Below the pieces are notes generated by a model. The model saw only the letters and a program-made list of their open reading frames with translations. It made no database searches and was not told where the DNA came from. The translations under genes were made by a program, and so were the position numbers. DNA of 64,000 nt, from positions 421,906 through 485,905 of the forward strand of contig NZ_JARUIU010000003.1 of the NCBI RefSeq assembly GCF_029667115.1, written 5' to 3'. This stretch comes from Jeotgalibacillus sp. ET6 (lineage in GTDB: Bacteria > Bacillota > Bacilli > Bacillales > Jeotgalibacillaceae). Shown here one piece after another: positions 35,975-44,124 of this stretch. Positions within the stretch are counted from its first letter, which is position 1, and each line of letters opens with the position of its first letter.

Positions 35975-36652
35975 TTATGACGTTACAACACTGATGGAAA
36001 ACCCATCGTACCCTTTGCTTCCAACCGTTTGCAGCGCAGTGGACGTGACGCCTTCTTCGCTAAGCATCTCTTCGAAATAACGCCTCACTCCCTGCACACT
36101 GGCATCAGATGAAGACGCGTTAACAACTTCTCCATTACGGACCACATTGTCACCAATAATGACAGTGCCCGGTTTTGAAAGCTTGCGTGACCATTTAAGG
36201 TAGTCAGGCAGATTTTCCTTATCTGCATCGATGAAAATAAGATCAAAAGGCTCTGCGCCTTCTTCATGCAGGGCTGCGAGAGAATCATTTGCGAGCCCTG
36301 TACGTATCTCCACCTTTGAAGCCAAGCCTGCTGAATCAATATTGCCTCTTGCAACCTCAGCATGCTTCGGATTGTATTCAAGCGTAATCAGCTTGCCATC
36401 CTCAGGCAGTGCCCGTGCCAGCCAAATCGTACTGTATCCGCCAAGTGTGCCAATCTCAAGAATCCTCCTCGCACCTTTAATCAGAGCGATAATATGAAGA
36501 AACTTCGCCTGATTCGGCGCTACATCGATAGCCGGCAGACCTGAATCAGCGTTTGTTTGCAGGACATGATCCATTACCGGATCTTCCTTATGTAAATGCG
36601 TTGAAATATAAGAATCTACTTCTGTCCATGTTTGTTTTGATTGCGCCAACAC
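35975..36652 (-). CDS. SAM-dependent O-methyltransferase
   Basis: A 225-residue class I methyltransferase of the caffeoyl-CoA/catechol O-methyltransferase type. The SAM-binding motif is RILEIGTLGGYSTIWLARAL, metal-associated acids appear in FDLIFIDADKENLPDYL, and DNVV is present. The physiological acceptor is unknown. The start is GTG with AGAGGGG upstream, and the next codon, TTG, is an alternative. It follows a DUF4177-like gene, with 16 bases between them. Confidence 0.9.
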   Translation of the reverse strand: MLAQSKQTWTEVDSYISTHLHKEDPVMDHVLQTNADSGLPAIDVAPNQAKFLHIIALIKGARRILEIGTLGGYSTIWLARALPEDGKLITLEYNPKHAEVARGNIDSAGLASKVEIRTGLANDSLAALHEEGAEPFDLIFIDADKENLPDYLKWSRKLSKPGTVIIGDNVVRNGEVVNASSSDASVQGVRRYFEEMLSEEGVTSTALQTVGSKGYDGFSISVVTS

Positions 36653-36668
36653 GATTCCCCTCTTTTCT

Positions 36669-36872
36669 CTACTTTTGACCGTATTCTCTTGAAAAAATTA
36701 TTTCTATGTAGGACGCACTGCCGTATGAAGCCATTCCCGGTGCAAAAATCTGCACCAGCTCCCATCCTTCTCCAGCATGCTTGTGAATGACATCGTGATA
36801 ATCGCAAGCCGGCTTACTGCTGATTCCTTTAAAACCTTCTATATCGATTATTTCAAACTTGTATTCTTCCCT
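36669..36872 (-). CDS. DUF4177 small protein, no standard start codon
   Basis: Reading the minus strand upstream of a TAG at 36669 gives a clean DUF4177-like sequence of about 67 residues. It includes EYKFEIIDIEGF, DYHDVIHKHAGEGWELVQIF, and SYIEIIFSREYG at the end. These match the family's usual YEYKFV...EGW.LVQIFAP...YFELIFER pattern. The frame is open back to a TAG about 54 bases earlier, yet contains no ATG, GTG or TTG there. AAAGGGGAGG sits near the expected start, so either a rare start codon is used or the gene is freshly broken. The role of the family is unknown. Confidence 0.6.
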   Translation of the reverse strand, partial: REEYKFEIIDIEGFKGISSKPACDYHDVIHKHAGEGWELVQIFAPGMASYGSASYIEIIFSREYGQK

Positions 36873-36949
36873 CCCCTTTCTCTTTACTTTCTACGGATAA
36901 AGAGCATAAAGGTTGCAGGCAGAGCAATAATATTTGATATGCTTCAGAT

Positions 36950-37462
36950 CTAGTTATCAACCGGCTGAATTTTTACTTTTTTATCTTTCTCAACGAAGGT
37001 ATAGGCAATATGAGAATCCGAAACCATTAGCGTGTCATTTTCAAGCTCTGTCTCTTTTACTAAATCAATCTCATTAATAGAAGAATCATGTACATAGCCG
37101 TAGACGACTTTCGTTTCATCGTTGATTTCAATGTAGTCTGAGAGAAATGAGCGGCGGTTTAAATTGGACAGATGAGCCGTTCCATCCTGATACACCCAAT
37201 TCCCTTCACTCTCTTCCTGAAATAGCGCCAGGCCAATGCCGCCTCTTTCCTCTTTTTTTAATGAATAAAAAACGAGCATTCCATAACTTGTTTCCTTTTC
37301 CTTGAGGACGGTGTCAAAGTTCTCCTGTCTCTCTTTAATTTGCGCCTCTATATTTTCAGCATCTTCATTTCCAACTAAATAAACGATTAGCAGCGCAAGA
37401 CCTAAACTTGCAAAAACGGACCAGATCATTATCCTGCTTTTATTCAAGAACTCACTCCTCAA
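36950..37462 (-). CDS. Membrane-anchored protein of unknown function
   Basis: A 170-residue protein with one N-terminal membrane helix (about residues 13-30), then a charged segment that may be helical (AENIEAQIKERQENFDTVLK) and a soluble domain. No family is recognised. A single gene. It lies between the DUF4177-like frame and the ABC operon. Confidence 0.65.
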   Translation of the reverse strand: MRSEFLNKSRIMIWSVFASLGLALLIVYLVGNEDAENIEAQIKERQENFDTVLKEKETSYGMLVFYSLKKEERGGIGLALFQEESEGNWVYQDGTAHLSNLNRRSFLSDYIEINDETKVVYGYVHDSSINEIDLVKETELENDTLMVSDSHIAYTFVEKDKKVKIQPVDN

Positions 37463-37574
37463 TCACAACATTCTATATGGTAATTTTACCCTTTCGAATT
37501 CACGATAAACACATGCATCTCTACTCATATATTCTCCCTCGTGCATTCGATTTCCTTCCGCACAACCTGAACCA

Positions 37575-37608
37575 CAAAAAAACTCTTCGATTTTGCAACG
37601 GAAGAGCT
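37575..37608 (-). terminator. Intrinsic terminator of the ABC operon
   Basis: On the minus strand, CTCTTCCG and CGAAGAG pair and are followed by seven T residues. It lies just after the last permease gene. Confidence 0.7.
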
Positions 37609-37618
37609 CTCATTAAAA

Positions 37619-38350
37619 CTATATAGCTTTTCTTTGGAAATACACCCATCCCATAAGGTAAAAAATTACAAAACTACCACCCACTACGGTTAAAAGCTGT
37701 TCCCATGGCACAAAAAATAAATCGTTCGGATCGCCGGAAATATACATCATGGAAAAAGGCTGAGCCCAAGGGTAATATGGTCCGAAGCGTTCTGAATTAA
37801 TCGCAAGAACTGCCGGAAGAGTAAACACCACATTCACGGTGAGTGGTGCAGCATAGCTTTTAAAGAGAATAGAAAGCCATAATTGCAGGGCGACTAAAGG
37901 GAGTGTTGCAACCCATCCGCCCAGTACACTTTTCCATATAATTGTGAGTGGAAAAGGTTCCGTTACACCTTTAATCAATCCAACACTGTAAAGGGCTGCC
38001 AGATAAAGCAGCTGAATAACAAGCACGATTGCCATAAGCAAAAGATACTTAGACAAAAATACCTTCCCTCTTGTTACAGGCAGCGCCAAAAGCTGCTTCC
38101 ATCCCCCTTCCTGATGCTCATACCGGCAAATCGTGCTGGCTAGTACACCAGAGATTAACGGCAGAAACAATAGTGCATAGGCTAAGTTGGTTGCCAGCAG
38201 GATCAAATACCATTCAACACCCGGCGCATCAGCTTCTGTAAAATCAACTGTCAAACCCCCTAAAAAAGCGATAAAGGGACCTGCAAGAATAATAAATGAA
38301 ATTTTTGATTTTCTTAATTTAAACCACTCTGTTTGCATAAGGGCAAGCAT
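37619..38350 (-). CDS. ABC-2 permease, peptide-efflux type (second permease)
   Basis: A 243-residue six-helix permease of the lantibiotic-immunity (LanE/LanG-like) or BcrB type. The first lines MQTEWFKLRKSKISFIILAG and RYEHQEGGWKQLLALP are family hallmarks. It starts directly at the stop of the first permease gene. Together with that gene and the BcrA-like ATPase it should form an exporter that removes antimicrobial peptides from the membrane. Confidence 0.87.
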   Translation of the reverse strand: MLALMQTEWFKLRKSKISFIILAGPFIAFLGGLTVDFTEADAPGVEWYLILLATNLAYALLFLPLISGVLASTICRYEHQEGGWKQLLALPVTRGKVFLSKYLLLMAIVLVIQLLYLAALYSVGLIKGVTEPFPLTIIWKSVLGGWVATLPLVALQLWLSILFKSYAAPLTVNVVFTLPAVLAINSERFGPYYPWAQPFSMMYISGDPNDLFFVPWEQLLTVVGGSFVIFYLMGWVYFQRKAI

Positions 38351-39061
38351 TTACTTCACATCCCTTCTTGTAAAATCAAGCATTCCAGCCAAATAGAGCA
38401 AAGCACCGGCTCCAAGGCCCCACCACACATTTATCATCGGGTCATTCCACTCATTCATAAGGGACGGCCATTTCCAGATCATCCAGTCAGGCAATACGGA
38501 GGCTGAATAAGCGAAGATCACTCCGACGACCCCAATTGTAATTGGAATGGCCTGGTTTTGGCTGACGGTTGCCACCCAGAGCTGGAAAGCCAACACGGCG
38601 AGACTTGCAAAATACGGATAAAAACTGTATTGCATCAAGTCGGCGGAGGGGATTGCTTCACCCAGCCCTAAATAGAGGCCGTATAAAAGAGTGAAGATGC
38701 CCATTAAAAAGGATGAAATAAATAGAACAATGGCGAGTACCGTGAATTTAGCCAGATACACCATTCTTTTGGATACCGGAAGTGCGATGATCTGTTTCCA
38801 TGCGTTGGTCTCATTTTCTACACTCGATAAAAAAGAAGTTAAAATTACAATCCCGAGCACAATGGCAAGGGGTGTGAACGAGTGAATATTCATAAGGTAG
38901 TAGCCCCATCTGTCCTCACTTTGTGTGAATAAATAGTCTTTTCGAACGCCATAGTTTACCATTTGCATGGCTACCACACCCAATGCACCTAGAAAAGCCA
39001 GAAACCAAAAGCCTTTTCGTTTTATTTTTATAAATTCAGCCTGCATCAGCCTTCCCATCAT
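38351..39061 (-). CDS. ABC-2 permease, peptide-efflux type (first permease)
   Basis: A 236-residue membrane permease with six predicted helices. QAEFIKIKRKGFWFLAFLG opens it and ENETNAWKQIIALPVSKRM carries the conserved N-terminal-loop pattern also seen in the second permease. It overlaps the ATPase gene by four bases (ATGA). Such paired permeases with one ATPase are typical of LanFEG self-protection systems. Confidence 0.87.
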   Translation of the reverse strand: MMGRLMQAEFIKIKRKGFWFLAFLGALGVVAMQMVNYGVRKDYLFTQSEDRWGYYLMNIHSFTPLAIVLGIVILTSFLSSVENETNAWKQIIALPVSKRMVYLAKFTVLAIVLFISSFLMGIFTLLYGLYLGLGEAIPSADLMQYSFYPYFASLAVLAFQLWVATVSQNQAIPITIGVVGVIFAYSASVLPDWMIWKWPSLMNEWNDPMINVWWGLGAGALLYLAGMLDFTRRDVK

Positions 39062-39969
39062 ACCGCCTGCTCCTCTTTTGTCATTTGAAGAAAAATATCC
39101 TCAAGCGACTTTTTTTCTTCCTGCACACGGTAAACGGAAAACCCATCCTGAACAAGAGATGACACAGCCTGAGCCACTTTTTCATTGGAGCGTTCGGACA
39201 ATAAAATGGTCCCTTTTTCAAATTCAGCCTTAATCCCTTTTGCAAGAAGCGAACGCCATGCTTTTTCACTGCTGCTGACGTTTAGGGAAATGGTTTGCTT
39301 CGCGTACATTCTCATCGTTTCAATAGAGTCCTGAAAAATCAGTTCCCCTTTTCTAAGGATTCCGACCGTGGTTGCCATTTGATCAATTTCTGCTAACAAA
39401 TGACTCGAAAGCAAAATCGTCATGCCTGTTTCTTTTGGGAGTCTCTTGATAAGCTCCCGGATTTCAATGATTCCGGACGGATCAAGACCGTTTGTCGGCT
39501 CATCGAGAATCAGCAGGTCCGGTTGGTGAAGAAGAGCGGCCGCAATTCCAAGGCGCTGTTTCATTCCTAGAGAAAACCCCTTCACCTTCTTATTTGCTGC
39601 ATCTGACAAGCGGACAATCGCTAATACTTCATGGATTCTTTTTTTAGGCACACCCAAAATCTTTCTGCTTGTTTCTAAATTTTCATAGGCCGTTAAATGA
39701 GGATAGTAGGAGGGATTCTCTACGAGCGATCCCACTCTTTTTAGTATCTCAATCTTTTCTTTTTTAATGTCCTTTCCAAAAATACGCACTGAGCCAAAGG
39801 TCGGCTTCATTAAACCTAACAGCATGCGGATAGTGGTGGTTTTGCCAGATCCGTTAGGGCCCAGAAAGCCATAAATTTCTCCTTTTGGTATCTGCAGATC
39901 AAGTCCAACTACCGCTTTTTCTTTTCCGAAATTCTTTGTTGCATTTTTCGTTTCTACGATATATTCCAT
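39058..39969 (-). CDS. BcrA/LanF-type ABC transporter ATPase
   Basis: A 303-residue ATPase. Walker A is GPNGSGKTTT, the Q-loop region follows, the signature is FSLGMKQRLGIA, Walker B is LLILDEPTNGLD, and the H-loop is LLSSHLL. The C-terminal 90 residues are the family's extension. It is the first gene of the three-gene operon, with GAGAGGTG upstream of the ATG. A two-component system is encoded just upstream, separated by a terminator, so ABC expression probably depends on its own regulated promoter. Confidence 0.93.
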   Translation of the reverse strand: MEYIVETKNATKNFGKEKAVVGLDLQIPKGEIYGFLGPNGSGKTTTIRMLLGLMKPTFGSVRIFGKDIKKEKIEILKRVGSLVENPSYYPHLTAYENLETSRKILGVPKKRIHEVLAIVRLSDAANKKVKGFSLGMKQRLGIAAALLHQPDLLILDEPTNGLDPSGIIEIRELIKRLPKETGMTILLSSHLLAEIDQMATTVGILRKGELIFQDSIETMRMYAKQTISLNVSSSEKAWRSLLAKGIKAEFEKGTILLSERSNEKVAQAVSSLVQDGFSVYRVQEEKKSLEDIFLQMTKEEQAV

Positions 39970-40002
39970 CTCTCATCACCTCTCTTTCCATGTTAAAGAA
40001 GC

Positions 40003-40034
40003 AAGGTTAAAAGCAGGTAAGAGCGAAGGTTAAA
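40003..40034 (-). promoter_or_regulatory. Candidate response-regulator direct repeats
   Basis: On the plus strand, AGGTTAAA, AGGTAAGA and AGGTTAAA occur at 40004, 40015 and 40027, 11-12 bases apart. Repeats at one helical turn are the usual site form for OmpR-family regulators. They lie 35-65 bases upstream of the ATPase gene. Confidence 0.5.
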
Positions 40035-40041
40035 TTTTGTT

Positions 40042-40089
40042 TAAAAAAAGCTTCCGGGAAACACACTAAAGTCGTTTCCCGGAAGCTCT
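40042..40089 (-). terminator. Strong terminator after the histidine kinase gene
   Basis: Stem AGCTTCCGGGAAAC with GTTTCCCGGAAGCT and seven T residues on the minus strand. It separates the two-component unit from the ABC operon. Confidence 0.92.
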
Positions 40090-41452
40090 ATTTATCTTTT
40101 ATAATTTTAATGTGAGTTCCTTGGATGCTTGTTTCAATGTCCCATTTAAGGTCCATTCCCTTTACCATCAGATCAACGATGGATAGGCCGATTCCAGCCC
40201 CTCGTTCTTCGGATTCCCCGCCCATTCCTTTGCCTTTATCCCAAATAACAAATGCATCATAGTCCCTGGTTGATTCCGTTTCCACTCCTACGAACCTGCC
40301 GTCTTTTGCATGCCGCAATATATTTTGCAAAAGATTATCGATAATGCGGCCAAGCCAGATCGGATCAACAATCCAGACGGCATCCTTAAACGGCGACAAA
40401 TTCACTTCTATTTCAAACTCCTCTTTTTCAAAAACGGGATACCATAACGCAAGACTTTCCCGAACATACCGTACAGGGTCGATTTCCTGAGGCTCGCTGC
40501 TGTACTTGCTCGCCATCAGAAGCGTGTAGGACATCAGATTTTCAATCAGCTGGTCAATTGTCTCAATCGATACTTCCTGCGCTTTTACAGCCTTGGTCCC
40601 ATCACAGCTGAGCTCTTCTTTTGCAAGTGAATAGGTTTGCGCACGCAGCTTCGTCAGCGGCGTTCTTAAATCATGCGACAAATTGGCGATCAGCTCCCTT
40701 CGCAGCTGCTCTTCCTTTTGTTCCCGCTTTCTGCTTTCTCTCAGCTCCTGCACCATCTGGTTAAAGGATTCCTCCAGCTGTCCGATTTCGTCTTTCTTTT
40801 TTATTTCAAGCTGGACAGGCAGCCCGTCTGTATCTCTCAGTTCCATCGCAGACTGAAGATGAAGCAGCCTTTTTCGTATTCCGCGAAAAAAGAGAAATGA
40901 CAGGGAAATAAACACAAGAACCAGGATCACTAAGCCACCCACTAAATAAGTTCCATATTGATCATAGACCTGCGTGATTGGCGGGTTAAAGACCGATCTC
41001 GGGATTTCAAACACAAGAAACCCCTGATCAGCTTCTTCTCCAATCAGTGCAAGGACCGTATAGGGGTTTCTATCATAACGATCCTTTATAAACTGGGCTG
41101 TATAAGAGGACGACCATTGAGCAGGCAGTGAGTCATCGGTGTCGAGCTCTTCCGCCAGCTGACCTTCACCGTCTACCCAGAACATGGAGGCCTCAGGGTA
41201 CTCTTTCTTCCATTTTGCAAATAGCTCTCCCACCGTTTGGGCAGAAACAGGTGATAAGCTGTTCGCATCCACATGCCAGCTTTCTTCAACTTCAGTTTCG
41301 TTCTTCATTTCAGAGCGTGTTTCACTTGTTATATTTTCTTCTAACCCCATTGCAAAGGCGGCAATCAGAATATATCCTGCTTGAAAAAGAAACAGGGCCA
41401 TTAAAATAATGAGCATATATTTAGCTAACAGAGAGCGGAAAAAATTCTTCAT
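40088..41452 (-). CDS. Sensor histidine kinase
   Basis: A 454-residue membrane kinase. TM1 is near residues 12-32, an extracytoplasmic domain of about 130 residues follows, TM2 is near 170-190, then HAMP (about 190-245), and a dimerisation/phosphoacceptor helix with LSHDLRTPLTKL. The ATPase domain shows N, D (DKGKGMG) and G (GAGIGLSIV) boxes. The large outer domain suggests direct ligand sensing, unlike the short-loop BceS type. It is coupled to its regulator by ATGA overlap. Confidence 0.93.
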   Translation of the reverse strand: MKNFFRSLLAKYMLIILMALFLFQAGYILIAAFAMGLEENITSETRSEMKNETEVEESWHVDANSLSPVSAQTVGELFAKWKKEYPEASMFWVDGEGQLAEELDTDDSLPAQWSSSYTAQFIKDRYDRNPYTVLALIGEEADQGFLVFEIPRSVFNPPITQVYDQYGTYLVGGLVILVLVFISLSFLFFRGIRKRLLHLQSAMELRDTDGLPVQLEIKKKDEIGQLEESFNQMVQELRESRKREQKEEQLRRELIANLSHDLRTPLTKLRAQTYSLAKEELSCDGTKAVKAQEVSIETIDQLIENLMSYTLLMASKYSSEPQEIDPVRYVRESLALWYPVFEKEEFEIEVNLSPFKDAVWIVDPIWLGRIIDNLLQNILRHAKDGRFVGVETESTRDYDAFVIWDKGKGMGGESEERGAGIGLSIVDLMVKGMDLKWDIETSIQGTHIKIIKDK

Positions 41453-42117
41453 CCCCTCACCCTGTATCCGATCCCACGGATTGTTTCAATGATTTCAGGT
41501 CGCGCCGGGTTCTGCTCGATTTTTTCACGAAGATATCGAATGTGCACCATCAGCGTTTTGTCCCCTTCAATGTACGTTTCACCCCATACCCCTTCATAAA
41601 GCTGCTCCTTGGTGAGAATTTGATTTAAATGACGGATAAAAAACTGAAATAAATAATACTGTTTTCCTGTCAGCTGGATCTCTTCACCTGTTTTCTTGTG
41701 AACAGCCCTCATATCTTTTGTATATAAAGTCAGATGCTTCAAGTTCAGAACGTCATCATGCTTTTGAAACCTCCGCAGCAGCACTTCAATCCGCGCCACA
41801 AGCTCATCAGGGTGAAAAGGCTTTGTTAAATAGTCATCTGCAAAGCTTAATCCTTCTATTTTATCTTCCATCGCGGTTCGTGCAGAGAGCATCAGCACGG
41901 GTATTGAAGCATTCTCTTTTTTGATGCGTTTTCCAATTGAGAATCCATCAAGGCCCGGAAGCATCACATCAAGAATAGCGAGATCCGCTTTTTTGAGGTG
42001 TGTTTCTATCTGCTCCCCCGACTCAAGCCATGTGACCATGTATCCTTTTTCTGTTAACTCTTTTGTAACCCAGCCGCCAATTTCCCGTTCATCCTCTATG
42101 TATAAAATATGAACCAT
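41449..42117 (-). CDS. OmpR-family response regulator
   Basis: A 222-residue regulator with a receiver domain (phosphoacceptor Asp in ADLAILDVMLPGLDGF, Lys in LTKPFHPDEL) and a winged-helix output domain (IRYLREKIEQ, TIRGIGYRV at the end). It heads a two-gene unit with the kinase. The nearby ABC operon and direct repeats upstream of it make that operon the probable target. Confidence 0.95.
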   Translation of the reverse strand: MVHILYIEDEREIGGWVTKELTEKGYMVTWLESGEQIETHLKKADLAILDVMLPGLDGFSIGKRIKKENASIPVLMLSARTAMEDKIEGLSFADDYLTKPFHPDELVARIEVLLRRFQKHDDVLNLKHLTLYTKDMRAVHKKTGEEIQLTGKQYYLFQFFIRHLNQILTKEQLYEGVWGETYIEGDKTLMVHIRYLREKIEQNPARPEIIETIRGIGYRVRG

Positions 42118-42182
42118 CCCGCAAACTCCCCTTACTATATTTCCCTTTCTTCTAACCTACCATTTTTCTATTAAATGTAAAC

Positions 42183-42229
42183 GAAAAAGCAATCGGATTT
42201 TTCGCAAGACAAAATCTGATTGCTTTTTA
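42183..42229 (-). terminator. Intrinsic terminator of modAB
   Basis: AAAAAGCAATC and GATTGCTTTTT pair around a 25-base apical region in the minus strand direction. It lies at the end of modB and just upstream of the response regulator gene. Confidence 0.75.
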
Positions 42230-42883
42230 CGTTCGTATGAGATTGACCAGGATGAGCATAAAAAATGAAAGTCCCACCATACAGGCCACCCAGAGCCAGG
42301 CCAGCTCCATGTTCCCGGAATCAATCGCCATATAAATGGCAGTCGGAACGGTCTGGGTCCTTCCCGGGATATTGCCCGCAAACATCAGCGTCGCTCCAAA
42401 CTCGCCTAAAGCTCTGGCAAAGCTTAAGATGCCGCCTGCAACAATGGCTTTTACGGCAAGGGGCACTGAAACATAAAAAAATAGCGCCAACTCCCCCGCA
42501 CCATCGACTCGTGCTGCCCGCTGAATATCTTCATCGATCGACTCAAAACCGGTTTTCGATGATTGATACATAAGCGGAAATGCGACCACAGAGGAAGCGA
42601 TCACGGCGGCCCACCAGGTAAACATGACAGGTTGATCAAACAGCCATTCTATCGATTGCCCAACCGGACTGCTGCGGCCGAAAATGACAATCAGCAGAAA
42701 ACCAACGACAGAGGGGGGCAGGACCAGAGGCAGAAGAAAGAAAGTTTCAACGAGCGTCTTTCCTTTAAATTTTCTATTTGCCATAAAGTTTCCGAGCAGC
42801 AGCCCAAAGATCAGGACAAACAAGCTCGATACAGAGGCTATTTCAATTGATAATCGGACGGGTCCCCAGAAATCCTGTGTCAT
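42227..42883 (-). CDS. modB: Molybdate ABC transporter permease
   Basis: A 218-residue permease with five predicted helices. The binding-protein-dependent transport motif EAA...G is seen as RAARVDGAGELALFFYVSVP, and ALGEFGATLMFAGN is typical of ModB. The start directly abuts the stop of modA. No modC-type ATPase is encoded in this unit, as in Bacillus subtilis, so an unlinked ATPase must energise it. Confidence 0.93.
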   Translation of the reverse strand: MTQDFWGPVRLSIEIASVSSLFVLIFGLLLGNFMANRKFKGKTLVETFFLLPLVLPPSVVGFLLIVIFGRSSPVGQSIEWLFDQPVMFTWWAAVIASSVVAFPLMYQSSKTGFESIDEDIQRAARVDGAGELALFFYVSVPLAVKAIVAGGILSFARALGEFGATLMFAGNIPGRTQTVPTAIYMAIDSGNMELAWLWVACMVGLSFFMLILVNLIRT

Positions 42884-43669
42884 TTATTCACTCAAATCCT
42901 TAAATCCATATTCTTTAAACATCTTCATTGATTGATCGTTTTGTATGTAATGATAGAAAAGCGCTGCTTCCTCCGGATGATTACCCGAGCTCACAACCCC
43001 AGCCGGATATACGATTGGAGAATGGTCTTGTTCAGCCGCTTCAGCAGCAACCTCGACTTTGTCTGAACGAAGTGCATCGGTTTTATACACGATGCCTGCA
43101 TCCACATTATTCGTTTCCACATACGTCAGAACCTGCCTCACATCTTTGGCAAAGATTAAGCTGCCTTCAACCTGGTTCCAAACAGATACACTTTCAAGCA
43201 CCTCTTTCCCGTAGATGCCTGCGGGGACAGAGTCAGGAGTGCCAATGGCAATTCGCTCTGCATGAACGACTTCTTCAAACGACGCAAACTTACCTTGCGC
43301 CCCTTTTGGCACGATGAGGACGATTTCATTGCCCAGCAGATCAACTGATTGATCTGAATCAATCAGTCCCTCTTCCACCAGCGGATCAAATGTTTCTGCT
43401 GCAGCAGATAGAAACACATCGACTGGCGCCCCCTGAGAGATCTGCTGCTGAAGCGTTCCGGAAGAAGCAAAATTATACTGAATGGTTATGTATGGATAGT
43501 CATGCTCAAATTCTGTTTTGATTTTTCTCAATGCATCCTGAAGGCTTGAAGCTGCTGAAATGGTCAGCTCAACGGATTCCTTCTCCTGATTTTCTGTTTC
43601 AGGCGAGCAGGCCGCTGTCACCAGCACGACAAACACAAGCAGGAGCATTGGCCGAATTCGTATCATCAT
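42884..43669 (-). CDS. modA: Molybdate-binding lipoprotein
   Basis: A 261-residue periplasmic-type binding lipoprotein for molybdate or tungstate. The lipobox is VTAAC, followed by LTISAASSLQDALRKI, the family's N-terminal oxyanion-binding Ser/Ala-Ser pattern, plus ASSGTLQQQISQGAPVDVFL and AGIVYKTDA. It is the first gene of modAB. Two Met codons open the frame, and either is usable. Confidence 0.95.
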   Translation of the reverse strand: MMIRIRPMLLLVFVVLVTAACSPETENQEKESVELTISAASSLQDALRKIKTEFEHDYPYITIQYNFASSGTLQQQISQGAPVDVFLSAAAETFDPLVEEGLIDSDQSVDLLGNEIVLIVPKGAQGKFASFEEVVHAERIAIGTPDSVPAGIYGKEVLESVSVWNQVEGSLIFAKDVRQVLTYVETNNVDAGIVYKTDALRSDKVEVAAEAAEQDHSPIVYPAGVVSSGNHPEEAALFYHYIQNDQSMKMFKEYGFKDLSE

Positions 43670-43776
43670 GCAGGTTCTTCCCTTCCTGGTTGATATAATT
43701 AATTATAGCGAAAGAACATCTGTCTGGACAACGGGAAGCCGCGGTACTGATTTTGCACCTGAAAGACAGCCTTCAG

Positions 43777-44031
43777 TTAGTTCATTAATACTAAGATTGG
43801 AATCAAGATGAGTGAAAAGATAAGCAGCAAACATATCCTTTTATCCAATCGCTTTTGCAGGAAGGGAATTTTTTCTCCGAGCTGATTGAAAACGATTACA
43901 ATGACTCCGCTAATCCCCATGTAAGTAAATAAAGCAATCAAGCGATTTTCCATCATCGTGTCTACTGTATAGAGAAACCAGCCAAACATGACCATAAAAG
44001 CGATTATTTCAAGCAGCGTCACCAACTTCAT
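43777..44031 (-). CDS. Small three-helix membrane protein
   Basis: An 84-residue protein with three predicted helices (about 5-23, 32-49 and 65-83) and a short loop KIPFLQKRLDKR. No family is recognised. It has a GGAGG site ahead of the ATG. A single gene between modA and the flotillin gene terminator. Confidence 0.65.
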   Translation of the reverse strand: MKLVTLLEIIAFMVMFGWFLYTVDTMMENRLIALFTYMGISGVIVIVFNQLGEKIPFLQKRLDKRICLLLIFSLILIPILVLMN

Positions 44032-44059
44032 ATCGTATCCTCCCTCACGTTAAGTACAA

Positions 44060-44094
44060 GAAGAGGTTGAGAACTTTTGAGTCTCAACCTCTTC
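44060..44094 (-). terminator. Terminator, GAGGCTGGGACA family (variant)
   Basis: GAAGAGGTTGAGA pairs with TCTCAACCTCTTC. It follows the flotillin gene on the minus strand. Confidence 0.8.
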
Positions 44095-44124
44095 CAAGTT
44101 TATTTTCTATGAAGTAGTTAGTGT

